Assembly (NCBI GenBank): GCA_934636825.1
Contig: CAKUBG010000015.1
Location: forward strand, 1 to 62,508
From: an uncultured bacterium
GTDB taxonomy: Bacteria > Vulcanimicrobiota > Xenobia > Xenobiales > Xenobiaceae
Length of the DNA stretch: 62,508 nt
Direction: 5' to 3'
How positions within the stretch are numbered: position 1 is the stretch's first letter; each line of letters starts with the position of its first letter. The notes under the pieces are model-generated. The model made no database searches and was not told the origin of the DNA. It saw only the letters and a program-made list of their open reading frames with translations. The position numbers were made by a program, and so were the translations under genes. Shown here one piece after another: positions 34,633-42,118 of this stretch.

Positions 34633-34747
34633 ATTCAGTCAAATTTGCGTTTTTCATTCAGTCAAATTCACAAATTTCATTCAGTCAAATTTTAACTTTC
34701 CATTCAGTCATATTTTTAGTTTTTATTCAGTCATATTTTGGCAGTAC
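34633..34747. repeat. Five 23-bp direct repeats
   Basis: ATTCAGTCA(A/T)ATT begins at 34633, 34656, 34679, 34702 and 34725, exactly 23 bp apart each time. The first 13-14 bases are nearly invariant and the last nine vary. Read on the minus strand, each unit gives TTGACTGAAT and points toward the orphan gene. The regular spacing (close to two helical turns) suggests binding sites for a repeat-binding protein. It is not a CRISPR array, since the variable part is only about nine bases. Confidence 0.9.
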
Positions 34748-34824
34748 AGTGCACTAAGCCCGCATATCAAGCAATAGGCTTTGTCTTATGCAGCGTTAGT
34801 TTAGCCGCGAACAATTTCAAAACA

Positions 34825-34863
34825 TAAAAAAATCCGAACCGTACAAAAAATACGATTCGGATT
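34825..34863 (-). terminator. Terminator after tRNA-Ser
   Basis: AATCCGAATCGTA pairs with TACGGTTCGGATT on the minus strand (one mismatch) and is followed by a T-run. Confidence 0.85.
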
Positions 34864-34874
34864 CTACTTTATAT

Positions 34875-34964
34875 TGGCGGAGAGCGAGGGATTCGAACCC
34901 CCGGTGACATTACTGCCACGGCGGTTTTCAAGACCGCTGCTTTCGGCCACTCAGCCAGCTCTCC
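34875..34964 (-). tRNA. tRNA-Ser (anticodon TGA)
   Basis: A 90-nt class II tRNA on the minus strand. The acceptor is GGAGAGC/GCTCTCC, the anticodon loop CTTGAAA reads TGA (codon UCA), a long variable arm (GTGGCAGTAATGTCAC region) marks serine, the T-loop is TTCGAAT and CCA is encoded. A terminator follows. The 23-bp repeat array and the island-like region 31-35 kb lie on its 3' side, a common place for integration. Confidence 0.95.
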
Positions 34965-35025
34965 ACAGCGAGCAACGGAACTTAAGTTACGCTGCTCTAC
35001 TTTTTTTTCCTGCTAAAGCAAGAAA

Positions 35026-35071
35026 AATTTTTAGACTATCCGCAAGCATGCTTGAGACTTGTCTAAAAATT
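35026..35071 (-). terminator. Terminator after the hydrogenase gene
   Basis: The stem AATTTTTAGAC/GTCTAAAAATT lies around an inner CAAGCATGCTTG palindrome and ends in a T-rich tail on the minus strand, 12 bp past the stop. Confidence 0.75.
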
Positions 35072-35082
35072 TATGTTATTAA

Positions 35083-36516
35083 CTATTCGTGAGCAGCTTG
35101 GACAGCTCCGGTAATAGTCTTTTCGGCAGCTTCTTTGCCGTACTTATCAATTTCACGCAGGTCTTTTTCACCGTGAGTTAAGCATCCGGGGCCGCCAATG
35201 CAGCCGCCTACGCAAGCCATACCTTCAATGAAGTTGTAAGGAGACTTGCCACAATTGGCCAGAAGCAAAGCTTTGCGACATTCGTCTAAGCCGCTGCAAG
35301 AGACGGCTTTAAGCTCAAAGTCGGTTACGCCGTGCTCTTTGAGTCCTTCTTTGACGGCGTCAGCTAAACCGCCACAGCGAGCGAAAGTACGGCCAAAGCA
35401 AGAAGCGGTATCCAAAGTTTCTTCTTCCAAAGAAGCAACATCAATATCGAGTCCATCAAAGAGAGCCTGGAGCTCTTCGAAAGTAATGGTTACATCCACA
35501 TAAGGACTGACGGTGTCGAGCTTAGTCTCCATCTTCTTGGCAGTGCACGGGCCAATGAAAACGACTTTGCAATTGGGCTCTTTGTCTTTGATAAACTTGG
35601 CGATAGTAGCCATAGGAGACAGACTGTGAGAGATCTTGTCAGTAAGTTTAGGGAAGTTTTTCTCGATAAAAGACACAAAAGCGGGACAGCAAGAGCTGAG
35701 CAAGAAACCTTTTTCAGCTAATTCTTTAGATTCGTGGAAAGCTACCATATCGGCGCCCAAGGCGGCTTCCCAAACACCGTGGAAACCACATTCTTTAATG
35801 GCGCGAATAACTTGTCCCAACTTGGCATAGCTAAACTGACTGGCAATAGAAGGAGCAATCACAGCATAAACATTGGGGCCATCCTGCTCTTTGGCGCGGC
35901 GCAGCATGTCTACTACGTTAAGAATAAAAGACTTGTCGACGATAGCGCCAAAAGGACACTGATAGACGCAAGCTCCGCAACGTACGCACTTGGTCTCATC
36001 AATAGAGGCCACTTTTTCTTCGTTCATGCTGATAGCTTTAGCTTTACAAGCTCTCTCGCAAGGACGCTTAAAGTTCATAATGGCGTTGTAAGGACAAACC
36101 TTGGCGCACATACCGCATTCGACGCACTTATCTTTATCGATGCGAGCTTTTTGATTTTCGTCAAAGCTGATAGCTCCGCGACGGCAAGCTTGTTCGCAAC
36201 GGTGAGCGATACAACCGCGACAAGCGTTGGTTACTTCGTAGCCACCTACGGGGCATTCGTCGCAAGCGATGTCTAAAACTTCGATAATATTTTCGTTGGT
36301 AGCGGTGCCACCTAAAGCCATATGGACGCGTTCGCCTAAAATAGCGCGTTCTTTAAACACACAGCAGCGCATAGTAGGCACTTTTCCAGGCACGATTCGC
36401 TTGGGAATATCGTGAATTTCTTCCAACAACTTGTCTTTGAAAGCCAAGCGAATGACTTCTTTAAGTACGCTGTGCTTAAGGTACTGAACTTTGGTGTCAA
36501 ATTTAATGTTATTCAT
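35083..36516 (-). CDS. [FeFe] hydrogenase, group B type
   Basis: A 477-residue iron-sulfur protein with the three H-cluster motifs: SCCPAF (275-280), GPCTAKKM (322-329) and EGMACVGGC (431-439). Ahead of it are cysteine sets for about four clusters (C99-C111, C131-C141, C153/C157 and C177-C187). The SCCPAF form (instead of TSCCPGW) and an N-terminal conserved region mark the group B enzymes of fermentative anaerobes, whose electron partner is thought to be ferredoxin. I use the ATG at 36516 with GGAAAG; a frame to 36648 adds 44 poor residues. No maturation genes (hydE, hydF, hydG) are in the window. It would reduce protons or sense the redox state. Confidence 0.9.
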   Translation of the reverse strand: MNNIKFDTKVQYLKHSVLKEVIRLAFKDKLLEEIHDIPKRIVPGKVPTMRCCVFKERAILGERVHMALGGTATNENIIEVLDIACDECPVGGYEVTNACRGCIAHRCEQACRRGAISFDENQKARIDKDKCVECGMCAKVCPYNAIMNFKRPCERACKAKAISMNEEKVASIDETKCVRCGACVYQCPFGAIVDKSFILNVVDMLRRAKEQDGPNVYAVIAPSIASQFSYAKLGQVIRAIKECGFHGVWEAALGADMVAFHESKELAEKGFLLSSCCPAFVSFIEKNFPKLTDKISHSLSPMATIAKFIKDKEPNCKVVFIGPCTAKKMETKLDTVSPYVDVTITFEELQALFDGLDIDVASLEEETLDTASCFGRTFARCGGLADAVKEGLKEHGVTDFELKAVSCSGLDECRKALLLANCGKSPYNFIEGMACVGGCIGGPGCLTHGEKDLREIDKYGKEAAEKTITGAVQAAHE

Positions 36517-36601
36517 AAAAATAGAATCTTTCCTAAATATTAATTGGTAGGTTTCCCCCGGATATAAAAGCCGGAAGCTCAGGAGAGGTTCAGTTTGCAC
36601 C

Positions 36602-36651
36602 AAAAAGGCGCACAGCCGACAAAGTAGATAAGCTTTGTCAAACCGCACGCC
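36602..36651 (-). terminator. Long-stem terminator or attenuator before the hydrogenase gene
   Basis: On the minus strand an 18-bp stem, rich in G-T pairs and with one bulge, runs between GGCGTGCGG...GACAAAG and CTTTGTCGG...GTGCGCC and ends in TTTTTGG. It lies between the kinase gene stop (36764) and the hydrogenase start (36516). It may end the adhE operon or act within the hydrogenase leader. Confidence 0.65.
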
Positions 36652-36763
36652 TATGGCGCTAAATCTTTAAGCGAAATGAGGCTAACCCAGCCTTACTTTC
36701 GATAAACAGTACCCCGAGTCAAGCTGCCGAAGCGAAATCGACAGCCGCTCGAGTTAGACTTGT

Positions 36764-37534
36764 TTATTCGTAATCAACTACGTTGATCCAGTGCATAAGG
36801 AGCTCGCGCTCTTCAGGGCAGCCCTTCACAGACTGAGAAGCGGCCACAATAGGCAACCACTTTTGCACTTGCTGTTTAGCGGTATCAGTCATGCTGCAGT
36901 ACATATCAAGGTACTTTTTAGCACGATCGAGTTGTCCAGCTAACCAGAATACTAAGTAGGTGCGAGCCACATCAGCTTCGGCAGCACCGCGAGTCACGTG
37001 TGACCAGTCGATCACATAGTCGGTTCCGTTAGTGCCACAAATCACGTTGCTGGGGTTGAAATCGCCATGGCAAATCTTGTCTTGGCGCGGAATAGCAGAC
37101 AGGCGCATATGCAGTTCATAACGGGCAGTGGCATTCAAAGTAGTGGCACTGATCTTATTCTGCATCTTGTCAACCAGCTTATTGAGCATAGGAGCCTTAG
37201 TGTTGAGGATACGACGCTGAATGTTAATAAAGCGAGTCATATACTCTTCTTCTTTTTCGGGCTCTTTTTCCATAAGCTCGGCCAAGGTGGGGCCTTCGAT
37301 AAACTCGGTTACGATAGCCCACTTGCCATCGATCTTGGTCACTTCGATAATCTTAGGAATATCGAGGTCGGTCTCTTCTACACGAGCCTGGTTCAAAGCT
37401 TCGTTAAGTACGTCGGCTTTAGAGAAGTCGTTGTTAAAAACCTTAACGCAGTAGTTACCAAGGCGGTAGATCTTCTTGTTGGGACGAACCGCAATAACTT
37501 TGGCAGCACTTAAATCTAACTTTACGTCCTGCAT
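36764..37534 (-). CDS. APH-like small-molecule kinase
   Basis: A 256-residue protein of the aminoglycoside-phosphotransferase/choline-kinase fold. The catalytic loop is HGDFNPSNVI and the metal-binding Asp is in DYVIDWSHVT; the start of the N-lobe (VRPNKKIYRLGNYCVKVF) holds the usual Lys and the EFIEGPTL hinge follows. It begins nine bases after the adhE stop and is surely co-transcribed with it. No antibiotic role should be assumed; many of these phosphorylate metabolites. Why a kinase is tied to AdhE is not known to me. Confidence 0.85.
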   Translation of the reverse strand: MQDVKLDLSAAKVIAVRPNKKIYRLGNYCVKVFNNDFSKADVLNEALNQARVEETDLDIPKIIEVTKIDGKWAIVTEFIEGPTLAELMEKEPEKEEEYMTRFINIQRRILNTKAPMLNKLVDKMQNKISATTLNATARYELHMRLSAIPRQDKICHGDFNPSNVICGTNGTDYVIDWSHVTRGAAEADVARTYLVFWLAGQLDRAKKYLDMYCSMTDTAKQQVQKWLPIVAASQSVKGCPEERELLMHWINVVDYE

Positions 37535-37543
37535 AATGTCCTC

Positions 37544-40150
37544 CTAGTGACCGTAGTAGGCCTTCAGATACATCTCTTTGATTTCTTTCATCAAAGGATA
37601 ACGAGGGTTGGCGCCAGTGCACTGGTCGTCAAAGGCTTGCTCGGTCATGTTATCGAGGGTAGCCAAAAAGTGTTCTTCCTCTACGCCGTAGTCGCGAATG
37701 GTAGGTTTGATACCGATTTGCTTCTTCAGATCCTCGATAGCATTGATCAAGTTGTCCAAACTCTCTTGATCATCTTTGCCACCGAAGCCTAAATACCTGG
37801 CGAACTCAGCATAACGAGCCAAAGTGTGAGGATAACCATACTGAGGGAAGGTACCCATCTTAGGAGGTACTTCAGCAGCGTTGTAGCGCAACACGAGAGT
37901 AATTAACAGAGCGTTGGCAATACCGTGAGGAATGTGGTGGAAAGCGCCTAACTTGTGAGCCATGGAGTGGCATACGCCTAAGAAAGCGTTAGCGAAAGCC
38001 ATACCGGCCATAGTGGAAGCGTGAGCCATCTTCTCGCGGGCTTCAGGATCGGAAGCGCCGTTATTGTAAGCGCGAGGCAAGTAATCGAAGATGTTGCGAG
38101 CGGCGCGTAAAGCAATACCGTCGGTGAAGTCGGTAGCCATCATAGAGGCGTAGGCTTCGAGAGCGTGGGTCAAAGCATCGATACCGGAAGCGGAAGTGAG
38201 GCCGCGAGGCATGTTCATCATCATGTCGGCGTCGATAATAGCCATCTTAGGCAACAATTCGTAGTCGGCCAAAGGATACTTGATGCCGCTGCGCTCGTCG
38301 GTAATTACGGCGAAAGGAGTAACTTCGGAACCGGTACCAGCAGAGGTAGGTACGGCAATGAAGTAAGCTTTGTCGCCCATGTGAGGGAAGGTATATACGC
38401 GCTTGCGGATATCCATGAAGCGCATGGCCATATCCATAAAGTCTACTTCGGGATGCTCATAAAGTACCCACATAATCTTGCCGGCGTCCATAGCGGAACC
38501 ACCACCGATAGCAATAATGCAATCGGGAGCGAAGGCACGCATAGCCTCGGCACCTTTCTTAGCGGAAGCCAAAGACGGGTCGGGAGCGACTTCGAAGAAG
38601 CTGGTGTGAGTGATGCCGAGTTCGTCGAGCTTGTCGGTGATGGGCTTAGTGTAGCCATTCTTGAATAAGAACTCGTCGGTGACGATGAAGACGCGCTTTT
38701 TGCCCATAACGTCGCGCAACTCTTGGAGAGCGGTGGGCAAGCAGCCACGCTTAAAGTAAACTTTTTCAGGAGCGCGGAACCACAGCATATTCTCTTTTCT
38801 TTCTGCAACAAACTTGGTATTGAGTAAATGTTTTACACCTACGTTCTCGGATACGGAGTTGCCGCCCCAAGAACCGCAGCCCAACGTTAAGGAAGGAGCT
38901 AAGCGGAAGTTGTAGAGGTCGCCGATACCACCGAAAGAGGACGGAGTGTTAACCAAAATACGGCAAGTGTGCATCTTGGCAGTGAAGCGCTCCAACTTGT
39001 CTTGGCACTTTACGGTGTCGAGATAAATGGAAGCGGTGTGGCCCAAACCGCCATACTCAATGAGTCCTTCGGCTTTTTGCAAAGCTTCGTCGAAGTCTTT
39101 GGCGTGATACATGCCCAAGATGGGAGAGAGCTTCTCGTGAGCGAACTCTTCGGTAAAGTCGGCGTGTTCAACTTCGCCAATCAAAACCTTGGTATCTTCG
39201 GGAACTTCCACACCGGAAAGCTCGGCAATAGTGTGAGCAGACTGACCGACGATCTTGGCGTTTAAAGCGCCGTTAATGAGCATAGTCTTGCGGACTTTGT
39301 CGGTCTCTTCTTCGTTGAGGAAGTAGCAACCACGGCGAGCGAACTCGGCTTTTACTTCATCATAAATGCTGTCCAAGACGACTACGGATTGCTCGGAAGC
39401 GCAGATCATACCATTGTCGAAAGTCTTGGAGTGGATGATGGAGTTGACAGCTAAAGTTACGTTGGCGCTCTCATCGATAAGAGCGGGAGCGTTACCAGCA
39501 CCTACGCCAATAGCGGGTACGCCGGAAGAGTAAGCGGCTTTGACCATACCAGGGCCACCAGTAGCCAAGATGCGGTCGGCGCTTCTCATAACTAAGTTGC
39601 TCAATTCGAGCGAAGGAACGTCTACCCAAGCGATAATGCCTTCGGGGGCGCCAGCGGCAACAGCAGCTTCCAATACTACTTTAGCAGCAGCAATGGTGCT
39701 TTGCTTGGCCCTGGGGTGAGGGCTGATGATGATACCGTTTCTGGTTTTCAAGGCCAACAAAGTCTTGAAAATAGCGGTAGAGGTGGGGTTGGTAGTAGGA
39801 ATAATAGCGGCAATTACACCTACGGGCTCTAAGTAAGTTTTAAAGCCGCCGGCCTTGTCGTCACAAACCAAACCACAAGTCTTGGTGTTTTTGTAAGTGT
39901 TGTAGATATACTCGGCTGCGAAGTGGTTCTTGATAATCTTGTCTTCCACTACGCCCATGCCGGTCTCTTCGTGAGCCATCTTGGCTAAAGGAATACGCTG
40001 CTGATCGGCTGCTGAAGCGGCAGCAAAGAAGATCTTGTCAACCTGTTCCTGGGTAAAAGTAGCGTAGATCTTCTGAGCTTCTCTGAGGCGCTTCAAAGCG
40101 TCTTGGAGAGTTTCCAGATTATCGACGATCGTATATTCCAACTTGCTCAT
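37544..40150 (-). CDS. adhE: Bifunctional acetaldehyde-CoA/alcohol dehydrogenase
   Basis: An 868-residue fusion enzyme that turns acetyl-CoA into acetaldehyde and then ethanol, using two NADH. The N-terminal aldehyde dehydrogenase half has the catalytic Cys in GMICASEQS (about residue 249). The C-terminal iron alcohol dehydrogenase half has GGGSAMDAGK (about 550) and metal-binding histidines in the DALTHALEAY, HSMAHKLGAFHH region. Full-length AdhE forms spirosomes. Codon use is strongly biased, as for a highly expressed gene. The redox repressor gene rex ends 169 bp upstream, in the same direction, and Rex commonly represses adhE. Confidence 0.97.
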   Translation of the reverse strand: MSKLEYTIVDNLETLQDALKRLREAQKIYATFTQEQVDKIFFAAASAADQQRIPLAKMAHEETGMGVVEDKIIKNHFAAEYIYNTYKNTKTCGLVCDDKAGGFKTYLEPVGVIAAIIPTTNPTSTAIFKTLLALKTRNGIIISPHPRAKQSTIAAAKVVLEAAVAAGAPEGIIAWVDVPSLELSNLVMRSADRILATGGPGMVKAAYSSGVPAIGVGAGNAPALIDESANVTLAVNSIIHSKTFDNGMICASEQSVVVLDSIYDEVKAEFARRGCYFLNEEETDKVRKTMLINGALNAKIVGQSAHTIAELSGVEVPEDTKVLIGEVEHADFTEEFAHEKLSPILGMYHAKDFDEALQKAEGLIEYGGLGHTASIYLDTVKCQDKLERFTAKMHTCRILVNTPSSFGGIGDLYNFRLAPSLTLGCGSWGGNSVSENVGVKHLLNTKFVAERKENMLWFRAPEKVYFKRGCLPTALQELRDVMGKKRVFIVTDEFLFKNGYTKPITDKLDELGITHTSFFEVAPDPSLASAKKGAEAMRAFAPDCIIAIGGGSAMDAGKIMWVLYEHPEVDFMDMAMRFMDIRKRVYTFPHMGDKAYFIAVPTSAGTGSEVTPFAVITDERSGIKYPLADYELLPKMAIIDADMMMNMPRGLTSASGIDALTHALEAYASMMATDFTDGIALRAARNIFDYLPRAYNNGASDPEAREKMAHASTMAGMAFANAFLGVCHSMAHKLGAFHHIPHGIANALLITLVLRYNAAEVPPKMGTFPQYGYPHTLARYAEFARYLGFGGKDDQESLDNLINAIEDLKKQIGIKPTIRDYGVEEEHFLATLDNMTEQAFDDQCTGANPRYPLMKEIKEMYLKAYYGH

Positions 40151-40277
40151 ATATCAATCTCCATTTCAGGAATTAAGCATTTTTACGAACCACCCGCTGC
40201 CTACCGCCTTAAGCGGCACGGGCTCGCCGCCTGCTGCCCCCCGCTATTCTAGACGGCTGGCATTGCAGATTATTAAG

Positions 40278-40316
40278 AAAAAAGAACCAATCGACCGAGC
40301 AGTCGACCGATTCCAG
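40278..40316 (-). terminator. Possible terminator after rex
   Basis: On the minus strand a hairpin with the arms AATCGGTCGAC and GTCGATT (imperfect) is followed by TTTTTTC just past the rex stop. The stem is imperfect, so the call is weak. Confidence 0.4.
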
Positions 40317-40319
40317 GGT

Positions 40320-40970
40320 TTAATCAAAATTGTTAGGCAATTTGTCCGCACGCATAGAAGCTCGCAAATAATTGGAAATAACAGCTAAATGGACGGCCAT
40401 ATTCTCATTGGTAACAAAAATTTTTTCGTCAACTCGCAAATGAACTGGCGCGAAATTCCAAATGGCTTCTATGCCACATTTGACCATTAAATCACAAACT
40501 TGCTGAGCCGCCTCGGCAGGTACGGTAATAATACCGATACGAGGATGAAGGCGAGCACACATATCGCTGAGCTTACTTAAATGCAAAATTCGACCGCCTT
40601 CTTGACCGGCCAACTCTTCGTTGGCGTCAAAAGCTGCCAAAATTTCTAATCCGTAGGTTTTGAAGCCGCCATAGTTGAGAAGAGCTCTACCCAGATGGCC
40701 GGCGCCGACAATAATAGCGGAATCTACATTGTGGTATCCCAAAAAGCTTTCCAGCTCGTCGCGCAAAACTTCGATAGGATAGCCAACTTTGGGACGACCG
40801 GACGAACTAACCGCCGCTAAGTCTTTGCGTACTTGTACATCGTTAAGATTTAAAGCGCAGGCAATGGAAGAAGCGGAAACCCTGCTCTCGCTAGTAGGCA
40901 GAGTGCGCAAGTAAGCCAAATACATGGGCAAACGCTGTAAAGTTTGTTTAGATACGCTAAAACTTTTCAC
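40320..40970 (-). CDS. rex: Redox-sensing transcriptional repressor Rex
   Basis: A 216-residue repressor that leaves its operators when NADH is high. The winged helix (SASSIACALNLNDVQVRKDLAAVSSSGRPKVGYP) and the Rossmann motif VGAGHLGRALLNY are both complete, and the C-terminal swapped helix (NENMAVHLAVISNYL) is present. I place the start at the GTG at 40970 (VKSFSVSKQTLQRLP), where relatives begin; there is no clear ribosome site, and the frame is open to 41057. Its likely targets are adhE, the Fe-ADH gene and the hydrogenase gene, but I found no textbook Rex operator near them. Confidence 0.93.
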   Translation of the reverse strand: MKSFSVSKQTLQRLPMYLAYLRTLPTSESRVSASSIACALNLNDVQVRKDLAAVSSSGRPKVGYPIEVLRDELESFLGYHNVDSAIIVGAGHLGRALLNYGGFKTYGLEILAAFDANEELAGQEGGRILHLSKLSDMCARLHPRIGIITVPAEAAQQVCDLMVKCGIEAIWNFAPVHLRVDEKIFVTNENMAVHLAVISNYLRASMRADKLPNNFD

Positions 40971-41190
40971 CGGACAAAACCACGGAAAAACGGATGCGGC
41001 CTTTTTGACCGCCGGGCTTGCGCCCGTTCTTATCCCCCGCCGCCCATAGTAAAGCACAAAAGGATAAATATATCAATCTTTTTTTATCGATAAAAAAGAT
41101 AATGTTTAAATATTTCCCTTAGTTTTCCTCACATCTGCCTAAATTGACTAATCTAATAGGCGAACAGCTCTATTTAGATACAAATTCACC

Positions 41191-41230
41191 TTGGTGTTAT
41201 CAATATTGCATATTCAATATATAACATCAA
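41191..41230. promoter_or_regulatory. Imperfect 40-bp inverted repeat between rex and dapD
   Basis: The outer arms TTGGTGTTAT and ATAACATCAA and the inner arms ATATTG and CAATAT are nested around CATATT. It lies in the 344-bp gap between two divergent genes and could be an operator for either. The sequence is not a standard Rex box. Confidence 0.5.
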
Positions 41231-41262
41231 CAAGGACGTTTTTTATATGGCCGATCGCCTTT

Positions 41263-41299
41263 GCAATAAGCTTATACAAGGGAATAAGCTCTTTATTGC
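41263..41299 (+). other. Leader hairpin before dapD
   Basis: GCAATAAGCTTAT (41263-41275) pairs with ATAAGC-TCT-TTATTGC (41284-41299) apart from a 3-nt bulge, with the purine-rich loop ACAAGGGA. It ends 15 bases before the dapD ATG and has no T-run, so it may affect translation rather than termination. Confidence 0.5.
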
Positions 41300-41314
41300 A
41301 GAACTGCGGCGGCT

Positions 41315-42118
41315 ATGGATCGACAACTAATTTCGCAGGCTTTTGCCGACAGAAGCTTACTGGCCAAAGCCAAACAGGACATTTTTGAAGTTATTGAAGC
41401 GCTCGACAAAGGTCAGCTTAGAGTTGCTGAAAAGATCGACGGCGCTTGGCAAGTAAATACTTGGGTAAAAGAAGCTATTCTGCTTTATTTTTCACTCACG
41501 GAAATGCAAACTTGGGAGCTTCCTCCCTTTGAATACCGCGATAAGATCAGCTTGAAAGCCGATTTGCAAAAAGCCGGCATTCGCGCCGTACCTCCGGGCA
41601 CAGTGCGTTACGGAGCGTATATGGCCCCAGGCTCTATTCTTATGGTTGGCTACGTAAATATTGGTGCCTATGTTGGCCCCGGCACCATGGTAGATACTTG
41701 GAGCTTGGTAGGTAGTTGTGCTCAGATAGGAGCCAATGTCCACTTAGCTGCCGGAGCGATTATCGGCGGCGTTTTGGAACCAGCTGGAGCCCAACCAGTA
41801 ATTATTGAAGACGGCTGCTTTATTGGAGCTGACAGTGTTATCGTCGAAGGCGTATTAGTTGGCGAAGGCGCTGTAATTGGCGCAGGCACTACCCTTACTG
41901 CCTCCACTCCTATTATAGATGTCACCACTTCAGAGCCAATTATCTACAGGGGTCAGGTTCCCCCTCACTCTGTGGTAGTGCCTGGTACACGCCCACGACA
42001 ATTTCCCGGCGGTACCTACAATCTTCCCTGCGCTCTGATTATTGGCCACCGTAGCGCCGGTTCCGATAGTAAAACTAGCTTAAATCAAGCATTACGCAAC
42101 TTTGGAGACTTACAATGA
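41315..42118 (+). CDS. dapD: Tetrahydrodipicolinate N-succinyltransferase
   Basis: A 267-residue left-handed beta-helix enzyme that succinylates tetrahydrodipicolinate in the lysine/diaminopimelate pathway. The hexapeptide repeats are plain (IGAYVGPGTMVDTWSLVGSCAQIGANVHL, IGADSVIVEGVLVGEGAVIGAGTTL), as is PPGTVRYGAYMAPG. This is the succinylase form, common in Gram-negative bacteria. The ATG has only a weak GCGGCGG site and lies behind a hairpin. The stop overlaps the dapE start by four bases, so the two are translated together. Confidence 0.95.
   Translation: MDRQLISQAFADRSLLAKAKQDIFEVIEALDKGQLRVAEKIDGAWQVNTWVKEAILLYFSLTEMQTWELPPFEYRDKISLKADLQKAGIRAVPPGTVRYGAYMAPGSILMVGYVNIGAYVGPGTMVDTWSLVGSCAQIGANVHLAAGAIIGGVLEPAGAQPVIIEDGCFIGADSVIVEGVLVGEGAVIGAGTTLTASTPIIDVTTSEPIIYRGQVPPHSVVVPGTRPRQFPGGTYNLPCALIIGHRSAGSDSKTSLNQALRNFGDLQ

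Larger units (their letters stand above)
34551..34874. other. Gene-free region holding the 23-bp repeat array
   Basis: This 324-bp gap between the orphan gene and tRNA-Ser is AT-rich. It holds the direct repeats at 34633-34747 and the tRNA-Ser terminator at 34825-34863. No coding frame of note is seen. Confidence 0.6.

Noticed and set aside
34633..34747. CRISPR-like array
   Set aside because: Repeats are 13-14 bp with about 9 variable bases; too short for a CRISPR array, and no cas genes are near.
40151..41314. Classical Rex operator near adhE, rex or dapD
   Set aside because: No TTGTGA-N6-TCACAA or TTGTTA-N6-TAACAA found by eye; only the non-matching dyad at 41191-41230.
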